The notes below the pieces were generated by a model. That model did not search any database. It saw nothing but the letters and a program-made list of their open reading frames with translations, and was not told the DNA's origin. From Petunia secreta (lineage: Eukaryota > Streptophyta > Magnoliopsida > Solanales > Solanaceae), in NCBI GenBank assembly GCA_029990175.1, contig JARKIP010000065.1, positions 9,800,501-9,864,500 on the forward strand: DNA of 64,000 bases, given 5' to 3'. Positions within the stretch are counted from its first letter, which is position 1, and the number at the start of each line of letters is the position of its first letter. Both the position numbers and the translations under genes were made by a program. Positions 1 through 11,364 of this stretch are shown here, piece by piece.

Positions 1-928
1 GAATGGTCCATCTCTTCGTGGTGCCAACTTTCCTTTCCTAATGTTTGGAAATCTCTCATTGCGGAAATGCACCCACACATAGTCTCCTTTCTTGAGTTCC
101 ATTTTATTCCTTCCCTTATTCTTCTTGGTTGCAACCTTTTCATAGGCCCCCTCCAAGTTCTTCTTCACCTTGGCATGAAGCTCAAGTAATGCCTTGGCCT
201 GAGTCTTACCTTCAAAATTAACAACTGCATCCCTTGGAAAAGGGGTAAGATCAAGTGGAACCAAAGGGTTAAAACCATAAACACACTCAAATGGAGTCAT
301 GCCAATCATTCTATGCAAAGTGCGGTTATATGCAAACTCCATGAGTGGTAACTTATTAATCCAAGTCCCGGCCTTACCTTTGGTCATGGCTCTAAGTAGA
401 ACTCCCAAGGTTTGGTTCACCACCTTGGTTTGCCCATTGGTTTGAGGGTGGTGGGATGTAGAGAACAATAATTGGTGCCAAGAGCACCCCACAGACACTT
501 CAAAAAATGGCTAAGGAGCTTAGAGTCCCTATCACTAACAATAGTGCAAGACACCCCATTCAACTTTAACACATTATCCATAAACAAGGAAACTATATGT
601 TGTGCATCATGACTCTTTTTGCACGGAATGAAGTGAGCCATTTTGGAGAACCTATCAACGAAAACATAAATGCTGTCGTATCCTCCCCTAGTCCGAGGCA
701 AAGCCATAACAAAATCCATAGAAATATCAACTCACGGACAAGTAGGTACCGGCAAAGGAGTGTACAAGCCATGGGTGTTGGATCTAGATTTGGCCTTTTA
801 GAAATCTAAACAAGCATCGAAAAGCGTTCCACAAGAGGCCTAATTTTCGGCCAATGGAATTGCTCTTTTAGAATGGCCATAGTCTTATCCACCCCAAAGT
901 GACCCATCAAACCCCCACAATGTTCTTT
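1..928 (-). pseudogene. Integrase region of C'
   Basis: The integrase core is recognisable ([19 protein letters not shown], then [14 protein letters not shown]), followed by the C-terminal segment about MTPFECVYGFNPL and a basic tail near base 60-120 (minus strand). Integrase inserts the cDNA into chromosomal DNA. Frameshifts and stops split the gene, for example near 480 compared with the intact core of C at 57488-58261. The position of the third catalytic acid reads NGQTKVVNQ, that is Lys where the family has Glu. The zinc-binding HHCC part (about 780-928) is degraded. The gene continues beyond the window edge. Confidence 0.85.
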
Positions 929-1856
929 TCACACTAGCAATTCTTTCCAAGAGGACTCGGGGAGACACACTCTCCCATTACTGTAGCCATGTACCCATTG
1001 GTATTTCTCCACGCTCACCCCACTCACTAGAGAATTATGAATGCTCTTGATCTTTGGGTCATATTCATACAACAATTTTATACTTACAAAACCCATAAGC
1101 CTAGAAGCTAGAGTAGTAGCTAGGGCAAACTTCCTTGAAAGTGCATCGGCTACAACATTGTCCTTTCCCTTCTTGTAATGAATTACATAGAGAAAAGACT
1201 CAATGAACTCCACTCATCAACCTCTACATCAACAAAAACAAGAAAGACAATATTTTCAACACAAAAGGCACATTTCTTAAATTTGCAAAGAGTTTTTCGG
1301 CTCTTAGCACTTCAAGAACCACCCTTAAATCGACAACACGGTCATCTATTGATTTGCTATTTATCAAGATATCATCAAAATAGACAACCACAATTTTTTT
1401 GATAAACGGTTTCAAGATATGGTTCATCAATCTTATGAAAGTACTAGGTGCGTTGGAAAGGCCAATAGGCATCACCAACCATTCATAGAGACCAAACTTG
1501 GTCTTGAATGCGGTATCACCCGGTTTCATTCAGATTTGGTGGGAGCCGGACCTAAGATCTATCTTAGAAAAGATACTAGAACTACTCAATTCATCAAGCA
1601 TGTCATCAAGTCTAGGAATAGGATGACGATACTTTACCGTTATCTTGTTGACCACACGGCAATCAACACACATCCTCCATGTCCCGTCCTTCTTTGGCAC
1701 AAGAATGACCGGTACGGCACACGGACTCAAGCTCTCACGAACCAAGCCTTTGTTGAGCAACTCATCCACTTGCTTTTGCAATTCCTTTGTATATTTGGTA
1801 TTGCTCCTATAGGCCGGCTTGTTTGGGATTTAAGACGCGGGATAAAGTCAATTTAG
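929..1856 (-). pseudogene. RT and RNase H remnant of C'
   Basis: Residues such as [52 protein letters not shown] and VVYFDDIL identify a Ty3/gypsy reverse transcriptase, with the YFDD catalytic box kept at about 1375-1395. RT copies the element RNA into cDNA. Downstream in element direction the RNase H domain is mostly missing. Sequence jumps from the RT thumb (about 1215-1260) to the last part of RNase H ([27 protein letters not shown]). Element D keeps the roughly 507 missing bases (about 48036-48544), so this is a deletion, and C carries the same one. Several frameshifts are also present. Confidence 0.85.
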
Positions 1857-2550
1857 TGCTCAATCCCCCTCAATAGAGGAAGACCACTCAGCATCTCATC
1901 CGGGAACATGTCCTCAAAAACCTTCAAGACATTATCAATAGCACTAGGCAAAGGGTTAGGGTTAGAAGCATAATCACAATCGGAATTTAAAACCATACCT
2001 TTGTGCACTAGGCAAATGAGCAATTTGGTACCATCATTACCTTTCAAGTACTCACCCGATTGCATCATGGCACAAATGCCACCAGTAGAAGATGGTGGGG
2101 TCTCGGCCAAAGGTCTAGTCTCCACGAGGGACTTAGCTTTAGCCGCTTCTTGCAACTCCCTCATGCGCCTATAGTCATCACTCACTCGTTGGGTGTGAGC
2201 ACATACTTCTTGCCCTCATGTTTAACCATGTAGGTGTTGGCTCGGTCATCATGAACTACACTCCTATTATATTTCCAAGGCCTACCAAACAAGAGATGGT
2301 AAGCTTGCATTGGCCCCACATCAAACATGTGCTCATCTTGATAGTTCCCAATCTTGAACTTTATCAAGACTTGATTCACCACCTTCAACTCCCTAGACTT
2401 ACTTAACCATTGCAAACGGTAGGGGTTTTGGTGTTTAAGGGTAGGAAATTTCAATTGTGAAACCAAAGATTGGCTCACCACACTAACACAACTACCCGAA
2501 TCAATAATCATGAAGCACACTTTTCCCCTCACTCTACATCTAGCATGGAA
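1857..2550 (-). pseudogene. Protease and RT leader of C'
   Basis: The minus strand encodes an aspartic protease with the active-site triplet in MIIDSGSCVSVVSQSL, a conserved LLFGRPWKY stretch, and then the linker MSDDYRRMRELQEAAKAKS leading into RT. The protease would process the Gag-Pol polyprotein. The gene has lost all Gag coding: upstream of the protease (to the right) sequence stops at about 2550 and continues with LTR sequence. The frame is interrupted at about 2182. It is a relic, not a working gene. Confidence 0.8.
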
Positions 2551-3204
2551 CAAGTAAAACCTACGATATGCAACTATCCTCAAGAGACACCCGACCCTTG
2601 CAAATAGAATGATCAAAGAGGATTGAAGTTCAACTTGGATTCTTCCAATTGATTTCAAGCCAAACATTACAAGGCTTCTAGAGAGAAAATCTCATCAATA
2701 TATATAATTCAAGGTAGGTTAATGGTATTGAATGATGAATGGTGTATTTATAGCACCCTTTTACAAGTTATGAAATGTCTAAAAAGCCCTTAAACTAGGT
2801 TAGAATACAATAGAACACTTAGGGCTAAAATAGGTAGTTCACATAGAAAAAGGTAGCAAGTTCAGCGTCTAGGCGCTCCGTCTTGCTGAGCTACTAACCA
2901 AGGCAGCCTCTCGTTCAGGCGCTTCGCCTGGCTAGCCTTGAGGCTGGGCGCTCCCCCTGGCTTCTAGGCGCACCTCATAGTTGCCTCACTGATCAAGGAG
3001 CTAGGCGCTCCGCCTGGCTCTGGGCGCTCCGCCTCCCCTTGAAGCTTAGGCTTCCCTCCTTCAATTGAGCTCAGATGTATGATCTTCAAATCCTCTCCAG
3101 AGCTCGTATCAACAATGCCCTTCCAAACCAAGTATAAATAAGCATCTTGGATTTCTTTGGCTTGACTTCGAGTGAATGGTCTCGATACAATTTGGATTGC
3201 ATCA
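2551..3204 (-). repeat. Truncated 5' LTR of C'
   Basis: Matches the LTR of C (62696-63456) from its CAAGT at 62808-62812 to its end, so the first 110 or so plus-strand bases, the primer site and the leader are gone. It keeps the cluster of short GGCG/CGCC palindromes (about 2868-3040) and the LTR terminus ATTGCATCA. In element direction the LTR begins here with TGATGCAAT. Confidence 0.88.
2868..3040. repeat. Cluster of AGGCG-CTC-CGCCT mini-palindromes in C' LTR
   Basis: About seven copies of a short inverted motif, best form AGGCGCTCCGCCT (5-bp arms, 3-nt loop), some with one or two changes, for example CAGGCGCTTCGCCTGG. Equivalent clusters lie in every LTR of this family in the window. Confidence 0.7.
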
Positions 3205-3475
3205 TCAATAGGGAAAGGTATAAGGTTGTGAGGAAATAAGCGAAGTTAGCAGTCACGGATGCAAAAACTGCTTCCTTTGAACAAGTGTATAAGGACATAG
3301 CAAGTAAGGGAGGGGAGAAGAAGATCAAGGTGAGCGAGAGGCAGTCCCACGAACTAGACCAAGTGAAATGCATTAAAGACGAGGATAGTTCAGTATTAGT
3401 GGAAGAGACCCACATTAAGTGGAGATAGAAACCATACTTCTATAAACTCCTAAATGAAGGGGGAGCAGGAGTGTT
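3205..3475 (+). mobile_element. L1-type LINE fragment (before RT)
   Basis: A plus-strand reading gives YKVVRK, AVTDAKTASFEQVYKDIASK, then DQVKCIKDEDSSVLVEETHIK and YFYKLLNEGGAG, typical of the segment just before the reverse transcriptase of plant L1-type LINEs. It has in-frame stops. It begins with TCAAT, the equivalent of C's TAAAT target duplication (63457-63461), and is cut by the LTR of element A at 3476. A second copy, about 5% different by eye, is at 63462-63727 in the same context. Confidence 0.85.
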
Positions 3476-4036
3476 TGTTTACACCTAATTTTGTCCCTCC
3501 TGTTTCAATAGCCATTATTAAAAAAAAATTGCACTGATAGCCACACGATTACCCCTCACTCACCCCTATTCAAAGTCATTACTTCACACACACACATTAA
3601 TTAGGCTATTTTTCAAAACACCGATGCAAACTACGGCCATTTACACAATTCGCACGTTTAATTAAGAATTTTCGCAATTACATTATTTTCAACAAAATTG
3701 CCCAAAATTATTTCAAATCTTACATTAATATTTTATACGTTTCTTCAGGTCATTATAGCATTTAAAATTAATTTTTTTAATTTTTCTACACATTTATACG
3801 TATTTTATACATATTTTATGCCATTTTATACAATATAGACATATATCTACGTATACGCGTACACACACATACACATCAGCTTGTTTTTTCCACCTCTGCG
3901 CCTACGTGTCTAAATCCTGGCCGTCCACGCAATAGATCCAACGGCCAGGATAATAGTTTCCTATTTTAACTACACTCCGCCCCCTAAAACCCTAAAAGAC
4001 TCCTCATTTTCCTCTCACGCTCAGCCGACTCACACG

Positions 4037-4038
<2 letters not shown>

Positions 4039-4077
<39 letters not shown>
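4039..4077. repeat. (CT)n microsatellite in LTR of A
   Basis: About 19 uninterrupted CT units. The equivalent place in the 3' LTR (about 42549-42569) has about half as many, so the tract has changed length since insertion. Confidence 0.95.
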
Positions 4078-4083
<6 letters not shown>

Positions 4084-5263
4084 CTTCCACTGATTACGTC
4101 ATTTTTCGTTTGATTTAACTGGAGAAATTCAAAGAAAATTATATCATCGTGTTCCATTCTCCATCCGCTGCAAAACCCATACGCTTTTGTAGACATTCAA
4201 ACAAAGGTCAAATTGACTCCTCGTCGAGGGGAGCTTATGTCGCCGGAAAATATTCCGTTCAAGACTAAACAGAGCTCATGGCATCATCGATGCTAAAGAA
4301 GGAGGAAACCCCCTCACACAAACGCGTTTGAGACGGGTCGAGATTGACCCGACTTCGATGTAGAAATGGTAACCCTAAAATCCTATTTGTTTTCCCTATT
4401 CGTTTTCTGGATCTAAGTAATGTTAAACTCGTAATTGTCTAGCCTTTTAGCATGATAACATGGTTGATTCATTAATTAATTAGTAAAATGCGCAAAATGG
4501 CAATTTTGAATCACTTCACTGTCTTAGCAATGAATGTTTGTCTACATGCCTGAATTTGCCTAATTTCATCTGAGTATGACATTGTTAATTGCTGTTAGTC
4601 AACTAATTGAAGGGTAAAATTGCTTGATTATTAATTTTTACTGAACTTAATTAAAGATTGCCTTGTCTTTGCTTGTGTGTTATGAGTTTAACATTTTTTG
4701 ATACATATGTTACTTATCTCCATCGCTGCAACCTAAGTCCATCCTAGACAAAGTATTTCGACCATTTGTTTGTTAATATGCATGATTGCTTAGCTAAAAC
4801 TAGAATGGTTTGATTGAGGTTGGTTTTTGAATTGGTGGTTTGTATTAGATTCTGGTAATTGGCAAAATATTAATTAGGAATTGATTGTAATCCTGTTGAA
4901 ATGATTGACTATTTTCTGGGAATATTAATTAGGTTTGTACTACTAGTGTGAACCTAGATGCTATTGGAAATCAAAAAGGGAAGAGCATAACTGATTATGA
5001 TTTCTTTTACCATAATCTAAGGGCTTTGATTAACCTATATTAGGGTTATTTTCGAGTCTAAATTAGTGGAAAATCGTGATACTGAACATAGACACTTGTT
5101 AAGGTTAAAGGGAAGAATCTATATTGGTTTACCTTAAATCTTGAGATTCTAATATAACTATATTCGGAAAATAAACCTATGCGTGAATCTTTTTAATTCT
5201 GGAAAGCTGTTGACCTTATTATTTTTTGCTTACCCGTGCAAATTTGGATTCCCCACCCTACAA

Positions 5264-5280
5264 CTATATAAACATGCCTC
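5264..5280 (+). promoter_or_regulatory. Possible TATA box of LTR A
   Basis: ACTATATAAACATGCCTCC follows a pyrimidine-rich stretch in the middle of the LTR and fits a plant TATA box. Transcription would start some 30 bases on, near 5300-5310. Only the motif supports this. Confidence 0.4.
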
Positions 5281-7176
5281 CTTCTCACTCTTAAAAACAC
5301 ACACTTCACAAGCATATACTCTCTGCACAAAAAGAAAACTGAAAGAAAAGGCTAAGGGAATACAGTTTCACTTCTGGGGATCTCTTCTCATCCTTTTCTG
5401 GAAATCTTTCTGGAGAAGAAGCCTTGATACTACTTGCATTACCATTCTTTGCCACCTCTGATTTAATAACAAGGTAAAACACAGTCCTCACCCTCTTTTA
5501 GCCTCACACTTGAACTGTCTATGCCTATAAGTGTTATGTGTGATCCTTTGCCTCTGTATGTATCTGTTTGGGGCCTTATTTTACCCTACCTGCTAACCTT
5601 TACTCTGCAGCCTCTTGAGGATAGCCGTTTGGGCTCTACCAGCCTTCTAATGTGCAGGTGTTTTCACTATAGTTCCCATCAGTAAGTGTGGGCATTACAG
5701 GCCTATACTAAGTGTTCACCGGACACTTGCTCATGCTTTTCTCTTACTTTGCTAGACCCCCTATGTGTTGTATTTGTTAGGTTCCCTGTTTGTACCCTAA
5801 AAGTATGCTAAAGCAGGTTTCAGTATGAGTATATGGCAGTGAGCCATGTACATTGGCTACCCAGGGGCCCCTCTCTTAACCTTCTTCTCCTATGTGCTGC
5901 ATCTTTCATCCTACAATCATGATCTTGTATAGTTAAAACTTGCATGGCAATTTCTAGATAAAAGACTAGACCATATTTTGATCTATATTATGAGTTTACA
6001 TGTTTTGAATAGAATTTCAGTACGATAACATTGCTTTGTTACAACGTAGTAACCTACGCAGGCCTTAGAGCTAAAATTATAACGTTTGAAGCGTGTTTTT
6101 CAATGTAAAATCTGGGAATTGCTATAACAGGGGCTGTATGTGCACTAACTGCCTAAAATTGGATTATTTCTGTAAAAATTAAAACTGCTCTCTTTACGTA
6201 AATAATACAGGCCCAAAACAGTTTTTTTAAATGTAGCCTTTTATGTGTTAAACTGATTTTAGACCTACTTTAACCTCTTATACACTAATCTAATAGTATA
6301 TAGGGGTAATAAGTATTGGGGTCACTTGTACAAATAATTATATTCAAAGTATATTACCATTTATTCATGTATTTTCATGCTTATACACTTATATTTACAG
6401 GTGATAGCCCCTCTACTTGCATTTGTGTGCTTCCGTGTGCCTCTTTTTCAAAAGCAGCCCATACACATCTTTCAAAATTGACCCCAAAAGCAAATAGCCA
6501 TTAAGGTTAGGACTCGACAATTAATGACGAGTTACACCGACCCTAAATGGCTAACATTTTTATTTCAAAAACAACCCCTATTTATTTTTTTTTGATAAAA
6601 TCTGAAATTATTTTGTCAAAACTGCCTATTTATGCAAATATAACTTAGATGCTGAAATTGCACAAATAAACTGCCTCTTGATACCCTTTTGAAAATTTGA
6701 CTATTTTTCTCGATTAGGCATTTATACTAGAGGCCATAAATGCGAGTAGGCATTGAATATAGGCCGTATATATAAAGTGTGAAACCCAAATACATACATG
6801 CTATCTAGACTTATCTAATTTGACTTAGTTTTATAAATGATTGCGAATTTGGCCATATAAGTTAGTAATACATGTGATAATGTTTATAATTTTGCGAAGA
6901 CATCCCAAAGTGCAGACTCGGGCGGGAACCACCTTTCGTGGGACTTGGAAAAGTGCCTAACACCTTCTTTCCCGAGTCATTTGGACTTCTTACCCACGGA
7001 ATCTCTGAAACTAGACCGGTTTGACAAAAGACTTGACCTTAGACGCTTAGGTGACCTAATATACCTTAGAAATCTATATTAGGTGGCGACTCCAATTCTT
7101 AAACTCAAATGAGTTACCCAGTCAAACCTAAAATCTGACTCGCTCCGAGTTTAGTTTAAAATTGGGTATGACAGAA

Positions 7177-7194
7177 TGGTGACTCTGTTGGGGA
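7177..7194 (+). other. Primer binding site of element A
   Basis: TGGTGACTCTGTTGGGGA lies three bases (GAA) after the LTR end. Element B has TGGCGACTCCGCTGGGGA at the same place. The B form resembles the tRNA-Arg-type primer site described for Ogre/Tat elements; A differs by transitions. Confidence 0.75.
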
Positions 7195-7842
7195 TATTTT
7201 CAAAGTCCTAACCATAACGAGTCTGTATTTTTTGGATTTTAATTGAATATTATCTTATTATTCGTATTATTATGATTTTACAAACTTAGTTTTTTTTTTT
7301 TGTTTTTTTTCCTTTTATTTATTTATTTATTTATTTATTTGTATGAACTTGAAATTTGATATAATCTTGGCATATTTCACTCATATTCCTCCACTCCTGG
7401 AAAACGACACTTTGCACACACACGGGTGATTACGTGGATCCCACGGTCGCTCCACCTCAAAAAAAAAAAAACTTTTTGGAGGGATATTTTTTAATATAGT
7501 TGGTCCGTGGTACAACCAACAATTTCAAATGGTCTCACTCTTTGGTCGTCCACCATGGGGAACCGTGTCTAGAATTACACCACTCTTTGAATGTAATGAG
7601 CATGCATCATGCCATAGGAAGGGCTCCCCGTGAGGCAGCTAGTTCTCAACTTGTCAAAACTACCTGACGGGTTTTTAACCCCGAAGGGACGTTTGGACAT
7701 GCTTATGTGCATTTGAGAGAAAAGAAAAGAAAAAGAGGGACAAGAAAAGTGAGACGAAAATAAAAACTCATTTATAGTTGTCCAATTGTTCTCAAAAGAA
7801 GAGGGGAATTTTAATCCTCTACTTTTTTCTTTATAGGTCACA
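7195..7842 (+). other. 5' leader of element A
   Basis: Non-coding leader between primer site and first ORF, matching 36792-37426 of B. It holds a T-run (7290-7310) and an (ATTT)n run (7316-7342). It ends in a pyrimidine-rich TTTTTTCTTTATAG just before the ATG, which looks like a 3' splice site. Confidence 0.65.
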
Positions 7843-9380
7843 ATGAGTCAAAAGTTTCACCATTTTGGAATGACTATGGGCGTACCTCCTTTGTTAACTA
7901 ATTGGTGGAATAACTTGTCATTGGGCGAGCAAACCGATGTACGTCAACATTTGGGTCATTTAGTTTCTCTATTAGAAATGGAGCCGTGTAGAGAAATGAT
8001 TGAAGCGTCGATGTCATTTTGGGATGAAAAACTAAATGTTTTTAGATTTGGGGAAGTTGAGTTAACACCTTTGCTAGAAGAGATAGGAGGATTCATATCG
8101 CATTAGGGGTTAAACAAACATCGTTGGCAAGGGAGTTACATTCTAGCACCCAATGTCCCCACAGCCGAGGAGTTTTGAAATAAATTAGGGATGGTGGCAA
8201 GTGTGAATGTAGAATTTTTACAACAAAAGAAATACCCTTTTCCTACTTTTACAACCGGTTTGGGTATTTGAGTGCATTCGACGAACGTAAGAAAGAGTTC
8301 AAGTCCTACAATGACTAGAGGGGAGCTAGACCACTTGCATTTACTATTTATTTCTTGGGAGTAATGGTGTTCCCTGAAAGTTTGAGTCACGACATATGTT
8401 CGAGGCTTGTCATGGTTGCTGATGCGATATTTAATGGAATTGATGGTTATCGTTATACTATAGTTCCCATGATTGTGGCGGACATTTATCGGGCTTTGGG
8501 TTGTTGCAAAAGAGGAGCATAATATTTCCAAGGTTGCAATCTTCTACTACAAGCGTGGTTCAAGGAACATTTGAGGAAAGTGAGAGGTGTGCATGAATTG
8601 TCTAAGCCAACTGGTTACAACTACTTGGTTGGAGAACGATACGGGGTTCCAAAATTCAAGCAGCCAAGCAAAACAAAGAAATGGGTAAAGTTGTTTGAAA
8701 GCATAACGTAGGATTCAATTCAATGGATGTTCACTTGGTTTCCTTCATCAAACTTCATCATTAGCTTTGAGAAGGCATCCTTTGTGATACTTATGGGATT
8801 AAGAGGTCTCCAACCCTATCAACCACTGAGGGTGATGAGGCAAGCAGGGAGGAAGCAAATCATACCATTAATACCAGACACGAAGGCGTATCAGTTTGAT
8901 TACACTGAGGACGTTGTTCCAAGAGTTAATAGCATTAGAAAATCCTGTATAGGAATACAAGTCATGGGAGAAGAATTACTAGCGTTAGACCGATATAACG
9001 CTGGATGCGAACCAAACTACAAAATTTGGTTACACTCTAGCATAAAGGGAAATGTGGCAGTAGGGCCGAGCCGAGGAAATGACATAAGAGATCGTAAGGC
9101 AGAAGCTCAAATCCGATACCGAGAATTCATGTCGAAAGCTATTAAAATGGACAAAGAAAACAAAGAAGAGATCGAAGCATGGAGGAAACGTACATTATAG
9201 TTAGAAGAAAAGATAGAGGCGTTGGAGACAAAGCTTGAACAATGGAATTCAGAGTGTGCCGAGGTGGACATTTTACACTTAGTAGAGGCTAAGGGATACT
9301 TAACCAAAGCTATGGAAGAAGTCAAAGAGATTACTCGAGAATCAAAGAGAGCCAGGCTGGAGTAGGAGCGTGCCGCCTAG
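7843..9380 (+). pseudogene. ORF1a of element A (Ogre ORF1-like), broken
   Basis: First of two related genes ahead of gag. The start MSQKFHHFGMTMG is followed by LLTNWWNNL, LGHLVSLLEM, FWDEKLNVFRFG and ELTPLLEEIGG, the order seen in the ORF1 proteins of Ogre-like elements and in plant-mobile-domain-like proteins (DUF7745-type; from memory). A central part contains VPMIVADIYRALGC, and about 8790-8830 reads FVILMGLRGLQPYQPLRVMRQAG. The last 130 residues are highly charged and probably coiled coil (MDKENKEEIEAWRKRT). The function of ORF1 is unknown. The first stop is TAG at 8104-8106, with more stops and shifts before the natural end ERAA-TAG at 9378-9380. B's copy is at 35253-36791. Confidence 0.8.
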
Positions 9381-9725
9381 TCAAGTGTCATTTTCATTTC
9401 TTTTGTATCTTTTATTTCCAAAAGTCATCGTGTACTGAATTTCAAAATTGATTTGGGAATTTATGAGAATAATTGGCAACAAAATGCGCATTTGTTTTCC
9501 TTGCATCATAACAAACTTAGGAAGGCTATACGTCTTTGGCACGTTATAGCCCATTAGTAAACCTACATCCAAATGTCGAAAGGGTTCTTAACCTGGAAAA
9601 TGACAAAATTGCATCTTTGCATGGATTCGAAGAAATGTTTGCACAAAATATTGATCGTTTGTCTAAGTATGATCAAGACTATAAGAATGTTTTGATCGTT
9701 ACCTGTTCTTGTTTGTTTTCAGACT
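9381..9725 (+). other. Spacer with splice-acceptor-like end between ORF1a and ORF1b
   Basis: About 345 bases of AT-rich, stop-filled sequence. It ends with CTTGTTTGTTTTCAG, then ACT and the ATG of ORF1b, a strong match to a plant 3' splice site. The corresponding B gap is 34925-35252. Confidence 0.5.
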
Positions 9726-11364
9726 ATGGCTGTGAGAGGTACATTTCAATTCGAGATTGTTTCCCGAGCTCCTCACTTGATCAGACTCTGGTGGGAAAAT
9801 TTAGCTATTGTTAGTAAGGCTCATGTTCAAAAGGTGTTGGAGGAGTTGGTGGCTCTCAAGGCTTACACAGCCATGCCTGGTTTAGTCGAGGCCACTACAC
9901 ATTTCTGGGACAATAAAAGGGCGGTATTTCATTTCAATGGCTTGGAGTTGGCAGCAATACTGGAAGAGTTTGGAGGACTAGCAGGGTTAGAGCCTGGACC
10001 TGAGACCATGATTTATTCCCGAGACGTGGATCCTAAGAAGTTCATTGAATTGTTGAACGCTCCTTATGATCCGTATGTCGAGGGAGTGCACGATGGAAAG
10101 GTCACTTTGGTGTACTTGTATTCTAGGTTTGGAGATCCAACTCTTAAGTATGATTGGACTGGGGCATGGGAAATTCAAGATTGGGAGTGGACCAAGTCAA
10201 ATGCTTTCATCGTTGCTTTTCTGGAGAGCATGGTTTTTCCCGAGAAAGAAGGAAATATCGACACAAGGCTGGGAAGAGTGGTCAAAGGGTTATGCAAAGG
10301 CGCTTACAAGCGTGAAGTGAGTTTAGTTCCAATAATTTTGGGGGAAGTTTATAGGGGCTCTAACCAAATGTAGAAGAGAAGGAGACTTCTTCGAAGGGTG
10401 CAATCATTTGCTGCAAATATGGTTGATAGAATATTTGCACAGTGTCCCCATCCGCCCAATAGTACCAAAGCCATCAAGGAAAGGAGGCATTCACTCACAT
10501 AGCAACCGCATGGCTAGAACAACAGTGTGGGAGGACCCTGTGAACATGCAAGGGTGGTACATCAAGCTTGAAGAATTACAAGAAGTGCAATGGGTAATTG
10601 AAAACTGTGCTGGTTTCGTCATTTCCATACAAGGTCAAGACACCAATTTCTTGACATTGATTGGATTTCGAGGAACTCACCCCTATGTTCCTCTAAGAAT
10701 CCTCCGGCAAGTAGGGATTACAAAACAAACTCCACCGGTTACCAAAGGGAGAAGCTTTAACGTTGACATAAAGGACATTTAGCATCCGATGGTTGGTACC
10801 ATATTGACAATGTGGGAAGGAAGGCTTACTATGCAGTTTTGTCGTGGCCGAGACAGTAGGGTGAACCCCGTTGCTACTCTAGATTATCCTCGGTGACTCA
10901 GTGAAGATAGGGAGAGGTTTCGATCAAAGACTACACTGAAAAGAAAAGCCAAGGCTCCAAGTGTCACTGAAAAATACAAGAAGATGCGACACAAGTTTGA
11001 TTAAGGTAAGAAAGAATTAAGGGCAACACAAGAGGGGGAGATGAAGAGGCAATACAAGGATAGGATCAAAGGGGATGAACTAAAGTATTGGAAAGGCAAA
11101 GTCATGGTGGCGAGGCAAGCTGCTGGGAATCTACAAGATTTGCTCAAATGATGGGGAGATTATTTTAAGTCAGTACCATTGGAAGAGAAGGGAACAATGG
11201 GGGTAGAAATCTTTGAATTCTTCACAAAGGCTCTAGGAGACATGCAAGCTGGGAAGGATCTGATAGAGATGTTCGTCGCTCCTCCACCAATAAGCCTAGT
11301 TCAAAAACCTTAGGAAGAAGCCGAAGGGAAAAAGGAGAAAGAAGATGCTGGAGCTGATGCTTGA
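9726..11364 (+). pseudogene. ORF1b of element A, paralogue of ORF1a
   Basis: Starts MAVRGTFQFEIVSRAPHL and continues LIRLWWENL, VLEELVALKAY, FWDNKRAVFHFNGLEL and ILEEFGGLAGLEPGPE, then RFGDPTLKYDWTGAWE, LVPIILGEVYRG, LLQIWLIEYLHS, FLTLIGFRGTHPYVPLRILRQ and a charged C-terminal coiled coil. These landmarks match ORF1a in the same order, although the sequences have diverged strongly, so the two genes are ancient duplicates. The open frame runs to TAG at 10371-10373, then frameshifts and stops follow to a natural end EDAGADA-TGA at 11362-11364. Gag starts about 430 bases later. B's copy is at 33287-34924. Biochemical role unknown. Confidence 0.8.

Larger units (their letters stand above)
1..3204 (-). 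mobile_element. Chromovirus-like Ty3/gypsy element C', truncated left copy
   Basis: Read on the minus strand this is the pol half of an LTR retrotransposon: protease, RT, a broken RNase H and integrase, ending at the window edge. It matches element C at 57542-63456 almost base for base, including a shared 0.5-kb RNase H deletion. It differs by lacking everything between the protease and the middle of the 5' LTR. The break is at CAAGT (2551-2555), a word present at both deletion ends in C. The right end, ATTGCATCA at 3196-3204, is the same LTR terminus as in C. The flank beyond it is the same LINE sequence as beside C. Family assignment to CRM/Galadriel-like chromoviruses rests on the integrase style and on a Pol tail running into the LTR. 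Confidence 0.9.
3476..7173 (+). repeat. 5' LTR of element A (3698 bp)
   Basis: Starts TGTTTACACCTAATTTTGTC and ends GGGTATGACA just before the primer site. The truncated 3' LTR at 41981-42860 matches its first 890 or so bases, and A' at 63728 starts the same way. It has a CT-run at 4039-4077 and a promoter-like AT-rich stretch around 5260-5280 (ACTATATAAAC), a possible TATA box followed by a plausible transcription start. No coding capacity is seen; the open frames inside it are short and unrelated to anything I know. Confidence 0.92.

Noticed and set aside
3984..4196. Arg/Glu repeat protein on the minus strand
   Set aside because: Translation of the CT microsatellite.
5183..5461. 92-codon open frame in the LTR of A
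   Set aside because: No known domain, within LTR and not preserved as a recognisable gene in relatives.
7177..7194. Part of a tRNA gene
   Set aside because: Only the 3'-end complement is present and it sits at an LTR border, so it is a primer binding site.
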